64,000 bases of DNA, from contig CAKORV010000001.1 of NCBI GenBank assembly GCA_934101625.1, forward strand, positions 1-64,000. The letters run 5' to 3'. The stretch comes from an uncultured Bacilli bacterium (GTDB lineage Bacteria > Bacillota_I > Bacilli_A > RF39 > UBA660). Below, piece after piece: positions 1-9,178 of this stretch (its first letter is position 1; each line of letters starts with the position of its first letter). Position numbers and translations under genes: made by a program. The notes below the pieces were generated by a model. That model saw nothing but the letters and a program-made list of their open reading frames with translations, had not been told where the DNA came from and did no database searches.

Positions 1-2
1 TG

Positions 3-746
3 ATGAGAGTGAATATTCAGAGGGGATTTAAAAATAGATTTGGAAATACATATGATAATCTTATAAGTATAAATTTTGATAATATTAAAGAATTACAGGC
101 CTCTTTGGGCCTTTTTGTTTTAGAAACTAAGAAAGAAGTTACTTTGTTTGCAACTAATAAAGATGAATATAATGGAATAATATTACATGAAATGAAAAGT
201 GTAGAAGATTATGATTATGCATTTAGGATTTATAGAGATTATCAAGAATATAAGTATAAAAGGCATTATGATGATAGATTGGTTTCAATGTTACATAGTA
301 AACAACGATTAGTAAAAGATACTGATTTTCCTATTGGAATAGTTAGTGTTGATAATTATGTTGTTGGGCAAATTATAAGGTATTATAAAGATAATACTAA
401 GTTTAAAAATATTATTAATAAGAGAGATAGTAGTTTATTTTATCTTAGAATAATAAGAATCTTATTGGAATTAGTTAGTAATAATATTTATTATTTAGAT
501 ATTCATCCTAATAATTTTTTAATATATAATAATGATTTAAAACTGATAGATTTTGAACCTTCTTTTGTATCTTTTAAAGAAGAAGATCTTAAGTATTTAG
601 TTTATAATTTAGTTAATATGATAAATAGAATTAATAGTTATTTAGGTATTGAACTAATTAAAGATTGTAATAATTTAGAGGGTATAGTGAATGCTTTAAG
701 TAAAGAATATGTTTTGTCTAAAGAAAAACCACTAATTGTTAGTTAG
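3..746 (+). CDS. protein-kinase-fold protein (possibly 5'-truncated)
   Basis: The protein has a kinase or aminoglycoside-phosphotransferase-like catalytic core near residues 160-190: [10 protein letters not shown] matches the catalytic loop (D, then N four residues on) and LIDFEP stands where the metal-binding DFG motif lies. No glycine-rich loop is obvious in the N-terminal half. There is no signal peptide or membrane segment, so it is probably cytoplasmic; the substrate is unknown. The first ATG sits at the window edge and the frame may continue upstream, so this may be only the C-terminal part. It converges on clpB and shares a bidirectional terminator with it. The fold call is an inference from two motifs. 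Confidence 0.6.
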   Translation: MRVNIQRGFKNRFGNTYDNLISINFDNIKELQASLGLFVLETKKEVTLFATNKDEYNGIILHEMKSVEDYDYAFRIYRDYQEYKYKRHYDDRLVSMLHSKQRLVKDTDFPIGIVSVDNYVVGQIIRYYKDNTKFKNIINKRDSSLFYLRIIRILLELVSNNIYYLDIHPNNFLIYNNDLKLIDFEPSFVSFKEEDLKYLVYNLVNMINRINSYLGIELIKDCNNLEGIVNALSKEYVLSKEKPLIVS

Positions 747-757
747 TGGTTAATTTT
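724..757. terminator. bidirectional terminator between kinase-like gene and clpB
   Basis: Arms AACCACTAA (727-735) and TTAGTGGTT (743-751) pair perfectly around a 7-nt loop. A T-rich stretch follows on the plus strand and an A run precedes it (U-tract for the minus strand). Both stop codons lie inside the hairpin. Confidence 0.8.
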
Positions 758-2841
758 AATTCATTGTCTTTATAATCTATGGTAACTATTGAATTAGATT
801 TTATTTCATTATTTATTAATTTTTTAGCAAGTAAAGTTTCTAATTTACTGCTTACTAATCTTTTTAGTGGTCTTGCTCCATAAAATTCATCATAGCCAGT
901 ATTTATAAAGTATTCTTTTGCTTCTTTAGTTAAGTTTATTTTTACATTAATATCTATTAGTCTATGTTCTATTTCAGATAATATGTTATCTAGAATTTCG
1001 CCTAAATCTTCTTTATTTAGTTTATTGAATACTATTATTTCATCTAGTCTGTTTAGAAATTCTGGTCTAAAGTATTTGTTTAGTTCACTTGTTATTTTGT
1101 CTTCTTCATTACTTAGTACATATTCACTACCTACATTAGATGTCATAATTATTATAGTGTTTTTGAAGTTAACTGTTCTACCATTTGAATCAGTAAGCCT
1201 TCCTTCATCTAGTATTTGTAATAATAGGTTAAGTACATCTGGATGAGCTTTTTCAATTTCATCAAAAAGTACTATTGAATATGGATTTCTTCTTACTTTT
1301 TCAGTAAGTTGTCCACCTTCTTCATAACCAACATATCCTGGTGCGGCTCCAATTAATCTAGAAACTGAATATTTTTCCATATATTCACTCATATCAATTC
1401 TTATCATGTGTTTTTCATCATCAAATAGTTCATATGCTAAACTTCTTGCAACTTCTGTTTTACCAACACCAGTAGGTCCTAGAAACATGAATGTACCAAT
1501 AGGCTTATTTGGATCTTTTATACCACTTCTTGACCTTATAATCGCGTCACTTACAAGTTTTAATGCTTTGTCTTGACCTTTAACTCTTTTCTTTAAGTTG
1601 TCGTATAAATTTAATATTTTATCTTTTTCACTACTTATTACTTTTGAAATTGGTATGTTTGTCCACTTGCTTATAACATTTGCGATATCATCACTTGTTA
1701 CAGTATCTGATAATATTCCGTTTTTACTATTTTTAGATAATTCATCTAATTTATCTTTTAGTTTTGGTAGTATTTCATTTTTTATTCTTGCTGCTTGTTC
1801 TAGGTTATAAGTGTTTTTAGCATTTTCAAATTCATAAGTATATTTAGATATATCAGATTTAACTTTTTTTATTTCTTCATTTGTATTTTTTTCTTCTTTC
1901 CATTTAGAACTTAGTTCTTGTTCTTTAGATTTTAAATCATATAATTCTTTATCTAATGATTCAAGTCTTTTTATAGAAAGTTCATCTTTTTCTTTTTTTA
2001 ATGCTTCTTTTTCTACTTGTAATGTAAGTATTTTTCTTGTTATTTCATCAAGTGAAGTAGGAACACTATCCATTTGAACTCTTATGGTAGCACATGCTTC
2101 ATCGACTAAGTCAATAGCTTTATCTGGTAAAAATCTATCTGTAATGTATCTATTAGATAGAGTTGCTGCGCTTATTAATGCTTTATCTTGAATTGTAACT
2201 CCATGATATATTTCAAATCTTTCTTTTAAACCACGAAGTATTGTTATTGTGTCTTCAACAGTTGGTTCAGCGACTATTACTTTTTGAAATCTTCTTTCAA
2301 GTGCTCCATCTTTTTCAATGTACATTCTGTATTCATTTAAAGTAGTAGCACCTATTACGTGTATTTCTCCACGCGCTAGCATAGGTTTTAGAATATTACC
2401 AGTGTCCATAGCACCATCCACAGCGCCTGTACCTACAATTAAATGAATTTCATCAATAAACATTATTAGATTTCCTTCACTTTTCTTTATTTCATCAAGT
2501 ACTTTTTTTAGTCTTTCTTCAAATTCTCCACGGTATTTAGCACCTGCGATTAAACTAGCCATGTTAAGTTCCCAAATTGTTTTATTTTTTAAACTTTCTG
2601 GAACATCTCCTTTTACTATTCTTTCGGCAAGTCCTTCTACAATAGCTGTTTTACCTACACCTGGTTCTCCTATAAGAACAGGGTTGTTTTTTGTTTTTCT
2701 AGAAAGTATTCTAGTGATGTTACGAATTTCTTCATCACGACCAATAATAGGATCAATTTTACGATTCTTAACATCTTCATTTATATTACGACCATATTTT
2801 TCTAAAACATTTTCGTTTTCTTCATTATTCATATTAAACAT
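739..2841 (-). CDS. clpB: ClpB-type AAA+ disaggregase lacking the N-domain
   Basis: Hexameric ATP-driven disaggregase that rescues aggregated proteins with DnaK. It has two complete AAA+ modules: D1 with GEPGVGKT and FIDEIH, D2 with GPTGVGKT and [11 protein letters not shown], plus the aromatic pore loop GYVGYE. A long charged coiled-coil middle domain at about residues 265-375 identifies ClpB rather than ClpC. At 700 aa it is shorter than the usual ~860 because the mobile N-terminal domain is absent; the protein begins just before D1. Such N-less forms are known as internal-start ClpB isoforms, but here the gene itself is short. The ATG follows AAAGGAGGT, and a CIRCE operator overlaps the promoter, so HrcA control is predicted. 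Confidence 0.95.
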   Translation of the reverse strand: MFNMNNEENENVLEKYGRNINEDVKNRKIDPIIGRDEEIRNITRILSRKTKNNPVLIGEPGVGKTAIVEGLAERIVKGDVPESLKNKTIWELNMASLIAGAKYRGEFEERLKKVLDEIKKSEGNLIMFIDEIHLIVGTGAVDGAMDTGNILKPMLARGEIHVIGATTLNEYRMYIEKDGALERRFQKVIVAEPTVEDTITILRGLKERFEIYHGVTIQDKALISAATLSNRYITDRFLPDKAIDLVDEACATIRVQMDSVPTSLDEITRKILTLQVEKEALKKEKDELSIKRLESLDKELYDLKSKEQELSSKWKEEKNTNEEIKKVKSDISKYTYEFENAKNTYNLEQAARIKNEILPKLKDKLDELSKNSKNGILSDTVTSDDIANVISKWTNIPISKVISSEKDKILNLYDNLKKRVKGQDKALKLVSDAIIRSRSGIKDPNKPIGTFMFLGPTGVGKTEVARSLAYELFDDEKHMIRIDMSEYMEKYSVSRLIGAAPGYVGYEEGGQLTEKVRRNPYSIVLFDEIEKAHPDVLNLLLQILDEGRLTDSNGRTVNFKNTIIIMTSNVGSEYVLSNEEDKITSELNKYFRPEFLNRLDEIIVFNKLNKEDLGEILDNILSEIEHRLIDINVKINLTKEAKEYFINTGYDEFYGARPLKRLVSSKLETLLAKKLINNEIKSNSIVTIDYKDNELKLTTN

Positions 2842-2868
2842 TTTAATTACCTCCTTTTTACATAGTGT

Positions 2869-2910
2869 ATTATATCATAAAAATTAGCACTCGTCAATGG
2901 AGAGTGCTAA
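2869..2910 (-). promoter_or_regulatory. clpB promoter with CIRCE operator
   Basis: A perfect CIRCE element, TTAGCACTC (2884-2892), nine bases, GAGTGCTAA (2902-2910), lies between divergent clpB and the sleB-like gene. The minus-strand promoter is TTGACG (2892-2897), 17 bp, TATAAT (2869-2874), so its -35 lies inside the CIRCE. HrcA bound here should block clpB until heat shock. Confidence 0.93.
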
Positions 2911-2928
2911 TAAAATTAACTCTAATTT

Positions 2929-2957
2929 TTGACAATTATATATATATTTGATATAAT
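2929..2957 (+). promoter_or_regulatory. sigma-A-type promoter of the sleB-like/rsmA unit
   Basis: TTGACA (2929-2934), 17 bp, TATAAT (2952-2957): full consensus. It starts 19 bp from the CIRCE arm, so HrcA could also touch it. Confidence 0.8.
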
Positions 2958-2980
2958 ACTTTTGCAAAGGATGATTATAG

Positions 2981-3598
2981 ATGAAAAAATATAAGCCTAA
3001 AAAATGGTTTACATATACAAGATTATTTATTGTATTTATGATTATTTTTACTTTAGGAAGAACTACTAATGTTGTTTATAATGTGGTAAATTCTAAAGAT
3101 GAGAATGAGAATAAAGCCTTAGAACATAAGGTTATTGCTGAAAATAAAGAAGATATTTATTATGAAGAAAATCCTGTTTTGACTAAGTATTTAAGTATAC
3201 CTGAGAAAGGATTTGTTGTAAGTAATAATAATACTAAATATAGTTTAAGTACTGAAGATTTTAATTTACTTGTGGCTGTTGTATCTAGTGAAAGTAATAA
3301 GAAGTTAGATGATATTATGGCAGTTATGAGTGTTATTTTAAATAGATGTGATAGAAGCGGTAAGACTCCAGTTGAAGTTATTACTGCACCTGGGCAATTT
3401 TCTGGATATTTACAAGGATATTATAGAAATTATTTAAATGCTGATAATACTTTAAAGAGTAATACAACTTTAGTTCAAGAAGTAGTTAATGATGCTTTAA
3501 ATGGTGTTAGAAATAATAAATATTATAGTTTTAGATCATGGAATAGTTATTATTATGGTGAAAACTATATAGTAGAATATGGAAATAGGTTTAATTAA
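2981..3598 (+). CDS. membrane-anchored SleB/CwlJ-type cell-wall hydrolase
   Basis: One N-terminal membrane segment (about residues 10-30) is followed by a linker and a Hydrolase_2 domain. LLVAVVSSESN, AVMSVILNR and ITAPGQFSGY match the family pattern of catalytic Glu region, xVxxVxLNR and PxQFS. In spore formers this family cleaves muramic-lactam-containing cortex peptidoglycan during germination, but vegetative members also exist; the uncleaved-looking anchor favours action at the outer face of the membrane. Its stop overlaps the rsmA start (TAATG), so the two are translationally coupled. The SleB subfamily is not certain. Confidence 0.8.
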   Translation: MKKYKPKKWFTYTRLFIVFMIIFTLGRTTNVVYNVVNSKDENENKALEHKVIAENKEDIYYEENPVLTKYLSIPEKGFVVSNNNTKYSLSTEDFNLLVAVVSSESNKKLDDIMAVMSVILNRCDRSGKTPVEVITAPGQFSGYLQGYYRNYLNADNTLKSNTTLVQEVVNDALNGVRNNKYYSFRSWNSYYYGENYIVEYGNRFN

Positions 3599-4383
3599 TG
3601 GAAAAGTTTGAGTTTAAGAAAAGTCTAGGACAAAATTTTTTGATAGATAATAATATTAAGAGAAAAATAGTAGATTCTGCGTCAATTGATTCAGAATCTT
3701 TAATACTTGAAGTGGGACCTGGTAATGGTGCGATTACTAAGTTATTAGTTGAGAAAGATGTACCAGTTATTGCTTTTGAAATAGATACTAGGCTTAAAAG
3801 TGAACTTGATAAAATAAAAAGTGATAACCTTAAGGTTATTTATGGAGATTTTCTTAATGTTAATTTAGATGATGTATTAAAAAACTATAAGTATAGTAAT
3901 ATCCATTTAATAGCAAATCTTCCTTATTATATAACTACACCTATAATTAATAAAGTAATTAGTGAAGTATGCATAGATGAAATGATTATTATGGTTCAAA
4001 AAGAGGTTGGAGATAGATTTAAGGCTAAGCCGGGTACTAAGGATTATAATAGTTTGAGTGTTTTTTTACAATATTATTTTGATATAGAAAAAGTTGTTTT
4101 GGTTAGTAAAAATTCTTTTATACCTAGGCCTAAGGTGGATAGTATTGTAGTTAAGTTTACTAGAAAGAAAGAATTATTATATGTTAAAGATGAAGAGATG
4201 TTTTTTAAATTTGTTAGAGATTCTTTTAAACAAAAAAGAAAGAATTTAAGAAATAATTTAAGAGAATATGATCTTATTAAATTAGAAAATGCTTTAAAGA
4301 AAGTAAATAAAGATTTAACTTATCGTGCTGAACAAATGAGTTTAGAAGACTTTGTAAGTGTGTTTAATGAGTGCAATAAATAA
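3598..4383 (+). CDS. rsmA: 16S rRNA (adenine1518/1519-N6)-dimethyltransferase
   Basis: RsmA (KsgA) dimethylates two adjacent adenines in the 3' terminal hairpin of 16S rRNA in late small-subunit assembly, using S-adenosylmethionine. The sequence shows KSLGQNFLID near the start, LEVGPGNGAITK as the SAM-binding motif, and NLPYYITTP as the catalytic motif IV. The length (261 aa) is normal. It is coupled by a one-base overlap to the SleB-like gene and sits upstream of yabG, as in Bacillus. Confidence 0.97.
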   Translation: MEKFEFKKSLGQNFLIDNNIKRKIVDSASIDSESLILEVGPGNGAITKLLVEKDVPVIAFEIDTRLKSELDKIKSDNLKVIYGDFLNVNLDDVLKNYKYSNIHLIANLPYYITTPIINKVISEVCIDEMIIMVQKEVGDRFKAKPGTKDYNSLSVFLQYYFDIEKVVLVSKNSFIPRPKVDSIVVKFTRKKELLYVKDEEMFFKFVRDSFKQKRKNLRNNLREYDLIKLENALKKVNKDLTYRAEQMSLEDFVSVFNECNK

Positions 4384-4394
4384 TAAACTATATA

Positions 4395-4423
4395 TTGGTT
4401 TATTTCTTTTAATGTGGTATACT
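4395..4423 (+). promoter_or_regulatory. promoter of the Tim44-like gene
   Basis: TTGGTT (4395-4400), 17 bp, TATACT (4418-4423). The predicted transcript begins near 4430, which is why the ATG at 4448 is preferred to the one at 4439. Confidence 0.6.
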
Positions 4424-4447
4424 TTTTATAGATAGGATATGGTTATT

Positions 4448-5104
4448 ATGAAGAATGTATTATTTGGATTTTTATCAATTTTAAGTATTAGTTCTACTAA
4501 CGATATAGTATATATGGTTATAGAAGGTGTTATTTTGTTTATGGTTATACTTATAGTTTTAAAAAGAAGTAAGGAAACTATTTTGAAAGATGAAAATGAT
4601 CCTAATAATAAAGATTCTCTTAGTAGAAGTGTTAGTACGGTACCTTTATATGAAGAATTAGACGAAGATAAAATAAAAAAGGTAGTACCTAACTATGATA
4701 AAAATGAATTTAATAATATGGTGTTTAATTTATATAAAGATATACAAATTTCTTTTATGAATGAAGATACTAAGAAAATTAGTGAATTAAGTACAGAAGA
4801 TATATGTAAGATGTATTGTACACAAATTAATATTTTAAAGGCAAAGAATCAAAAGAATAAAATAGAAGATATAGAATTAATAGAATCTAAAATTATTGGT
4901 GTAAATGATAATGAGGGTATACAAAGTGTAGAAGTATATTTAAATGTTAGGTGTTATGATTATGTAATTAAAGAAAGTAATCATGCGGTTGTTAAAGGGA
5001 GAAATAATAGAAAACTTAATGTTACGTATATTTTAACATTAGTAAAAAAGTCAAACAAATTTGTTTTGAGTAAGAAACAAATTATTGGACAACATGTAGA
5101 GTAA
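4448..5104 (+). CDS. membrane-anchored Tim44-like domain protein
   Basis: An N-terminal hydrophobic segment (about residues 15-40) anchors a soluble domain resembling the bacterial Tim44-like fold: a helical start (EFNNMVFNLYKDIQISFMNED), a region on state or position of the chain, then beta strands ending in TYILTLVKKSNKFVL. The ATG at 4439 is too close to the predicted transcript start; 4448 has AGGA ten bases upstream. Function in bacteria is unknown. It stands alone between rsmA and yabG with its own promoter and terminator. The family call is moderate. Confidence 0.65.
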   Translation: MKNVLFGFLSILSISSTNDIVYMVIEGVILFMVILIVLKRSKETILKDENDPNNKDSLSRSVSTVPLYEELDEDKIKKVVPNYDKNEFNNMVFNLYKDIQISFMNEDTKKISELSTEDICKMYCTQINILKAKNQKNKIEDIELIESKIIGVNDNEGIQSVEVYLNVRCYDYVIKESNHAVVKGRNNRKLNVTYILTLVKKSNKFVLSKKQIIGQHVE

Positions 5105-5119
5105 TTTTACTCTTTTTTT
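5099..5119 (+). terminator. terminator after the Tim44-like gene
   Basis: GAGTAA/TTACTC hairpin overlapping the stop codon, followed by seven T. Confidence 0.8.
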
Positions 5120-5161
5120 CATATATTTTTTTAAATTTCATATTATTTGTTAGGGGGTAAT

Positions 5162-5947
5162 ATGATAAAAGAAGGAGATTTTGTTACTAGAAAAAGTTAT
5201 AATAATGATATAGTTTTTGAAGTTATTTTAGTTGAAGGTAAAACTTGCTTACTTAAGGGTGTAGATGTTAGATTGAGTGCTGATGCTCCGATAAGTGATT
5301 TGGTTTTGTGTGATAGAAATAAAATAAGTAATAAAGATGACTTTTGTCCAGAGATAGATTTTATAAGAAATATGGATAGGAGTGAGTTTTTTTATTTGCC
5401 TGGTAAAATATTACATATAGATGGAGATAAGTCATATCTAGATAGATGTATGGAATTTTATAAAAAGAATAATGTTAAGGCTTATGGTAAATGTCTTAAA
5501 GAGGGTGATATGCCTGGAGAGATAGTTAAATATTTAAAGATGTATAATCCTGATATACTTATTATTACTGGGCATGATGCATATTTTAAAAAAAGAGATA
5601 AAGATACTAATAGTATGTATAAGAATAGTGAAAATTTTTGTAAGGCAGTTATAGAAGCAAGAAAGTTTGAAAAGAGCAATGAGAAACTAATTATAATAGC
5701 GGGTGCTTGTCAAAGTAATTATGAAGAATTAATTAGAAGTGGTGCGACATTTGCATCTAGTCCTAAAAAAATTAATATACATGCTTTAGATCCAGCGATT
5801 ATAGCGGCACAGTTAAGTCTTTTGGATAAGAATACTGAGGTAGATTTAATAGATTTGCTATCAAAGACTAAGTATGGTAAAGATGGAATAGGTGGACTTA
5901 AGAGTAAAGGAACTATGTATATGGGTTACCCTAGAAATGAGGTGTAA
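5162..5947 (+). CDS. yabG: YabG sporulation-specific protease
   Basis: YabG is a cysteine protease made in the mother cell that processes spore coat proteins (Bacillus) or pre-pro-SleC (Clostridioides). The conserved C-terminal half is clear: IITGHDAYFKK, IIAGACQSNYEELI with the family's conserved Cys, and FASSPKKINIHALDP. Length 261 aa is slightly under the Bacillus form. The ATG at 5162 is chosen because TAGGGGGTAAT precedes it; an upstream TTG lies inside that ribosome binding site. It follows rsmA and precedes veg, the Bacillus order. Its presence argues for sporulation or recent loss of it. Confidence 0.93.
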   Translation: MIKEGDFVTRKSYNNDIVFEVILVEGKTCLLKGVDVRLSADAPISDLVLCDRNKISNKDDFCPEIDFIRNMDRSEFFYLPGKILHIDGDKSYLDRCMEFYKKNNVKAYGKCLKEGDMPGEIVKYLKMYNPDILIITGHDAYFKKRDKDTNSMYKNSENFCKAVIEARKFEKSNEKLIIIAGACQSNYEELIRSGATFASSPKKINIHALDPAIIAAQLSLLDKNTEVDLIDLLSKTKYGKDGIGGLKSKGTMYMGYPRNEV

Positions 5948-5948
5948 C

Positions 5949-6164
5949 TTGAATTTATATAAAGAAAAAACAAGAATAAAAAATTTATTAAATAAACAGG
6001 TTAGACTTAAGGTTAATATTGGTAGAAATAAATTTGAATATTATAATGGGGTTATTGAAGGTATGTATGATTCAGTGTTTACTGTGAGTGTTAATGGTAT
6101 AATTAAAAGTTTTTCTTATGCTGATTTATTAACTAAAAATGTACTAATAAAAAAGAGTATTTAA
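5949..6164 (+). CDS. veg: Veg family protein
   Basis: A small protein (71 aa) with the Veg pattern: LNKQVRLKVNIGRNKFEYYNGVI followed by SVF and SFSYADLL near the C terminus. In B. subtilis Veg is abundant and affects biofilm gene expression by antagonising SinR; SinR was not seen here, so the role is open. The best start is TTG at 5949, one base after the yabG stop, with GAGGTG (5939-5944) overlapping the end of yabG; an in-frame ATG at 5937 has no such site. Translational coupling to yabG is likely. Confidence 0.88.
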   Translation: MNLYKEKTRIKNLLNKQVRLKVNIGRNKFEYYNGVIEGMYDSVFTVSVNGIIKSFSYADLLTKNVLIKKSI

Positions 6165-6166
6165 TG

Positions 6167-6188
6167 ATAGGCATTAGCCTATTTTTTT
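6167..6188 (+). terminator. terminator after veg
   Basis: ATAGGC (6167-6172), loop ATTA, GCCTAT (6177-6182), then a T run. Confidence 0.9.
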
Positions 6189-6216
6189 GTTATAATTTAT
6201 TTAGAAAGTAGGTTAT

Positions 6217-7107
6217 ATGAAGAATAGGTATGTTTATTGTGTTTTTGTATTAATATTTATTTTTGCTGTATTTTTTGGTATTTATAGATTTCAAAAAAAT
6301 TATATATCTAATTTTAAAGATAATAGAAATAACATGTTAAAAGTTTGTGATGAAAATGAAACATTAGAATGGTGTGATAAAGAATTAAAGGAATATAATA
6401 ATTATAAAGATTGTTTAGGAAAAATAAATAAAGAATGTAAGTTAATAGTTAAAAGGTATGAAAAGTTTGGGTTAAATAGTTATGATACTTTTGATTATAT
6501 TATGACAGATGAAATAATGGGAATGTTTCAAGTTGGTGTGACTCTTATTTTGTTTTTCTTTTTAAGTTTATATTATTCTAAATATTTAAATAATTTAACT
6601 ATAAAAAATTATTTATGTAGGGAGAGCTATAATAAATATATTAAAGATGTTTATGTAGGTGGGGTTAAGTATAGTATACTTCTTGTTACATTCGTATTAA
6701 TTTTCATGTTATATTCTTGTTTATATGCTGGTGATTTAAGCTTATTACTTGATAAAACTACTTTATTTAACTTGATATATTTGTTAATGCTAAGCATTTT
6801 TTATATGAATCTTACTTTTATCTGTTCTGTTGGAAATAAAAACTTTGTTATTGGACTAGCTAAAACCATTTTAAGTTACTTTTTAGTTGTTTGTATATGT
6901 GAACAACCTAGAGTTATTTTTGATAAGTTTAAAAAAATTAAATCTTTTAATATAGTAGATCTTATTGTTAAAGAAAATATTAATACTTATTTAATTGGTG
7001 GAATTTTATTATTTATTATAAGTGGTTTGATTGCATATGTTTTGTTTAAAAATAAAGAGAGAATAATTAGTATGTTAGAAAAAGGAGATAATGAGTATGA
7101 AGATTAA
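6217..7107 (+). CDS. ABC exporter membrane subunit (first)
   Basis: Integral membrane protein with an N-terminal helix, a roughly 80-residue extracytoplasmic loop containing four cysteines (VCDENETLEWCDKEL and KDCLGKINKECK), then about five further helices. It is the first gene of a tight three-gene unit with an ATP-binding protein and a second permease, overlapping the ATPase gene. This arrangement and the ABC-2-like topology suggest an exporter of a peptide, lipid or drug; no substrate can be named. The unit has its own upstream region with a TATAAT near 6191. Confidence 0.6.
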   Translation: MKNRYVYCVFVLIFIFAVFFGIYRFQKNYISNFKDNRNNMLKVCDENETLEWCDKELKEYNNYKDCLGKINKECKLIVKRYEKFGLNSYDTFDYIMTDEIMGMFQVGVTLILFFFLSLYYSKYLNNLTIKNYLCRESYNKYIKDVYVGGVKYSILLVTFVLIFMLYSCLYAGDLSLLLDKTTLFNLIYLLMLSIFYMNLTFICSVGNKNFVIGLAKTILSYFLVVCICEQPRVIFDKFKKIKSFNIVDLIVKENINTYLIGGILLFIISGLIAYVLFKNKERIISMLEKGDNEYED

Positions 7108-7726
7108 AGTTAATAATTTAAGTAAAAAGTTTAAAAGTAATATTATTTTTGAGAATGTGAATTTAGAATTTGAATCAGGTAAGATATATGGAATAGTTGG
7201 TCTTAATGGAAGTGGTAAAAGTGTGTTTTTAAAGATATTAACTGGACTTTATTATCCTACTAGTGGTGAAATATTATTTGATGGAGTTAATTATAATAAA
7301 AACAATATGTTTCCTAAAAGTTTAAGAGCATTAATAGAAAAACCTTCTTTTTTTCCGGATTTAAGTGCATTTGATAATCTAAAGTTGTTAGCGAATATTC
7401 AGAATAAAATATCTGATGAAGAAATAATAAATATATTAAAACTTGTTAATTTAGAAAATAATAATAAAAAATATTATCAATTTTCTTTAGGAATGAAACA
7501 AAAATTAGCTATAGCGAGTGTTTTAATGGAAGATGTTGATGTAATAATTTTAGATGAACCTTTTAATGCGATTGACGAAAAAACTGTTAATAAAATTAAA
7601 GATTATTTACTAAGTATAAAGAAAGATAAAATTATAATTTTGTGTTCACATTATAAAGAGGATTTGAAAGATTTAGAAATAAATGAACTATATAAATTTG
7701 AAAATGGAAGGGTAAATAAATTATAA
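7097..7726 (+). CDS. ABC transporter ATP-binding protein
   Basis: Single ABC ATPase domain of 209 aa: Walker A GLNGSGKS, signature FSLGMKQKLAIA, Walker B VIILDEPF and a switch His in LCSHYKED. The pattern resembles the BcrA/CcmA-type export ATPases. The ATG at 7097 is preferred to 7091 because AAAGGAG (7081-7087) then lies nine bases upstream. It overlaps the preceding permease, and its stop shares bases with the next start (TAATG). It drives the two flanking membrane subunits. Confidence 0.93.
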   Translation: MKIKVNNLSKKFKSNIIFENVNLEFESGKIYGIVGLNGSGKSVFLKILTGLYYPTSGEILFDGVNYNKNNMFPKSLRALIEKPSFFPDLSAFDNLKLLANIQNKISDEEIINILKLVNLENNNKKYYQFSLGMKQKLAIASVLMEDVDVIILDEPFNAIDEKTVNKIKDYLLSIKKDKIIILCSHYKEDLKDLEINELYKFENGRVNKL

Positions 7727-8466
7727 TGAAAAGATTTTTTAGTGATGTAAAATATTTTATTATAACAAGATTATTTGTATTAACTTTATTTTTATCATTA
7801 ACTTTATCTATATTTTTTCTATATATTCCTAAATCTGATAATACTAATTTACTTAGAAACTACTTAATGAATTCATCTAATGTTGTATTTTCATTTTTAA
7901 TGTTAGTGATGTGTCTTATTATATCTAATAAGATATTTAATGAAATTAAGAGTAATGTTAATTATTTGGTTAGATTTAGTGATAGAGTTAGTGCTTATAG
8001 ATATTTTTTAAAGATAATAATATTCATTAATACTTTGATTATGCTTATTTGTTATGTTATTCCTTTTGTTTTATTGGTTATAGATGGTAGATTAACTTTT
8101 ATACTTGGAGAATATTATAAGGGTATTAATTATTTGATTTATGTAATCTTTTACGTTATTAGAAATGTTTTTGTTATAAATGTTCTTATGTTAATTTATT
8201 TTGCTTTTAGATTATTATTTAATAGTAAGATTGCTTTAGGTTTATATTTATGCAATATAGTTAGTTTAGTGTTATTACCAATTAATAGTGGTTTAATTAA
8301 CAATTTAAGTCAGTTTAAATTACTTCCTAAGTATTATTTATATCCTATAAGATATTCATCATTTTTATTTGAAGCAAGTACATCTATTTTATATGTTTCT
8401 ATATTATTTACAATTTACTTTGTTATATTAAATATTTATTCTAAAAAGAATAGCGATATTATTTAG
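7726..8466 (+). CDS. ABC exporter membrane subunit (second)
   Basis: About six hydrophobic helices in 246 aa and no recognisable enzymatic motif. The gene begins inside the stop of the ATPase gene, so the pair is co-translated. The layout permease-ATPase-permease matches heterodimeric ABC-2-type exporters, including some bacteriocin self-immunity systems, but no bacteriocin gene or dedicated regulator is adjacent. Substrate unknown. Confidence 0.6.
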   Translation: MKRFFSDVKYFIITRLFVLTLFLSLTLSIFFLYIPKSDNTNLLRNYLMNSSNVVFSFLMLVMCLIISNKIFNEIKSNVNYLVRFSDRVSAYRYFLKIIIFINTLIMLICYVIPFVLLVIDGRLTFILGEYYKGINYLIYVIFYVIRNVFVINVLMLIYFAFRLLFNSKIALGLYLCNIVSLVLLPINSGLINNLSQFKLLPKYYLYPIRYSSFLFEASTSILYVSILFTIYFVILNIYSKKNSDII

Positions 8467-8490
8467 TTTACATTTATTTGTAAACATTTT
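8466..8490 (+). terminator. terminator after the ABC exporter unit
   Basis: GTTTACA (8466-8472), 6-nt loop, TGTAAAC (8479-8485), then ATTTT. Confidence 0.75.
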
Positions 8491-8499
8491 CTTTAATAC

Positions 8500-8528
8500 T
8501 TGATTTCATAATAATCTCGTTTTATAAT
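8500..8528 (+). promoter_or_regulatory. spoVG promoter (sigma-A-like)
   Basis: TTGATT (8500-8505), 17 bp, TATAAT (8523-8528). In B. subtilis spoVG is sigma-H driven; this site looks like an ordinary housekeeping promoter. Confidence 0.7.
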
Positions 8529-8554
8529 TATGTTAGAGTTACAAGGAGGATATT

Positions 8555-8833
8555 ATGAAGATAACTAACATTAGTATACGTAAGGTAGATAGAGAAGACT
8601 CACGTATGAAAGGTATTGCATCTGTATTATTAGATGATGAATTTGCAGTACATGACATTAGAATTATAGAAGGGACTAAAGGTTTATTCATAGCAATGCC
8701 TAGTAGAAAAACTAGTACTGGTGGATTTAAAGATATAGCACATCCAATTAGTCAAGAAGTTCGTAGTATGTTTGAAAGAGAAATTCTTGATGCTTATGAA
8801 AAAGCTGAAGATACACCAACTACAGAAGAATAA
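8555..8833 (+). CDS. spoVG: SpoVG RNA-binding regulator
   Basis: SpoVG family, 92 aa: KITNISIRKVDREDSRMKG at the start, then ASVLLDDEFAVHDIRIIEG and FIAMPSRKT, all near-identical to the family. SpoVG is a small dimeric RNA/DNA-binding global regulator affecting sporulation, virulence and envelope functions in Gram-positives. AAGGAGG precedes the ATG. It has its own promoter and a strong terminator. Confidence 0.97.
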   Translation: MKITNISIRKVDREDSRMKGIASVLLDDEFAVHDIRIIEGTKGLFIAMPSRKTSTGGFKDIAHPISQEVRSMFEREILDAYEKAEDTPTTEE

Positions 8834-8858
8834 GGTTCTAGTAATAGAATCTTTTTTT
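8834..8858 (+). terminator. terminator after spoVG
   Basis: GGTTCTA/TAGAATC stem with one G-U pair, loop GTAA, seven T. Confidence 0.92.
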
Positions 8859-8884
8859 GTACATATAATTTTCTAGGTGATATT

Positions 8885-9178
8885 ATGGATACACATAGAG
8901 AATTAGAAAGTAATTTTAATCATTCAATTCAAATAAATGAAAGAAAAAGTGCAGTTATAACTGGAGTTAAAAAGTTAGAAAATTTTGATAGTAAAGAGTT
9001 TTTTTTAGAAAGTGTTATGGGATATATTTTAATTAAAGGAGAAGGACTTGAACTTATTAAGTTGGATACTTTTCAGGGGACACTTTCTATTAAAGGAATA
9101 ATAAATAGTTTTACTTATTTAGAAGCTGGAGGAAAGAAATCTAATAAAGAAAGTATGATTTCTAAATTGTTTAAATAA
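8885..9178 (+). CDS. yabP: sporulation protein YabP
   Basis: YabP/YqfC family, 97 aa. The pattern HSIQINERKSAVITGVKK, FDSKEFFLESVMGYILIKG and LDTFQGTLSIKGIINSFTYL is that of YabP. In Bacillus it is made in the mother cell under sigma-E; its exact role is unclear. The stop overlaps the yabQ start, as in Bacillus, where yabP-yabQ-divIC are consecutive. Here divIC has been moved about 5 kb downstream by inserted genes. Confidence 0.9.
   Translation: MDTHRELESNFNHSIQINERKSAVITGVKKLENFDSKEFFLESVMGYILIKGEGLELIKLDTFQGTLSIKGIINSFTYLEAGGKKSNKESMISKLFK

Noticed and set aside
983..2887. Several open frames on the plus strand opposite clpB
   Set aside because: They are antisense to a strongly conserved gene and lack ribosome binding sites.
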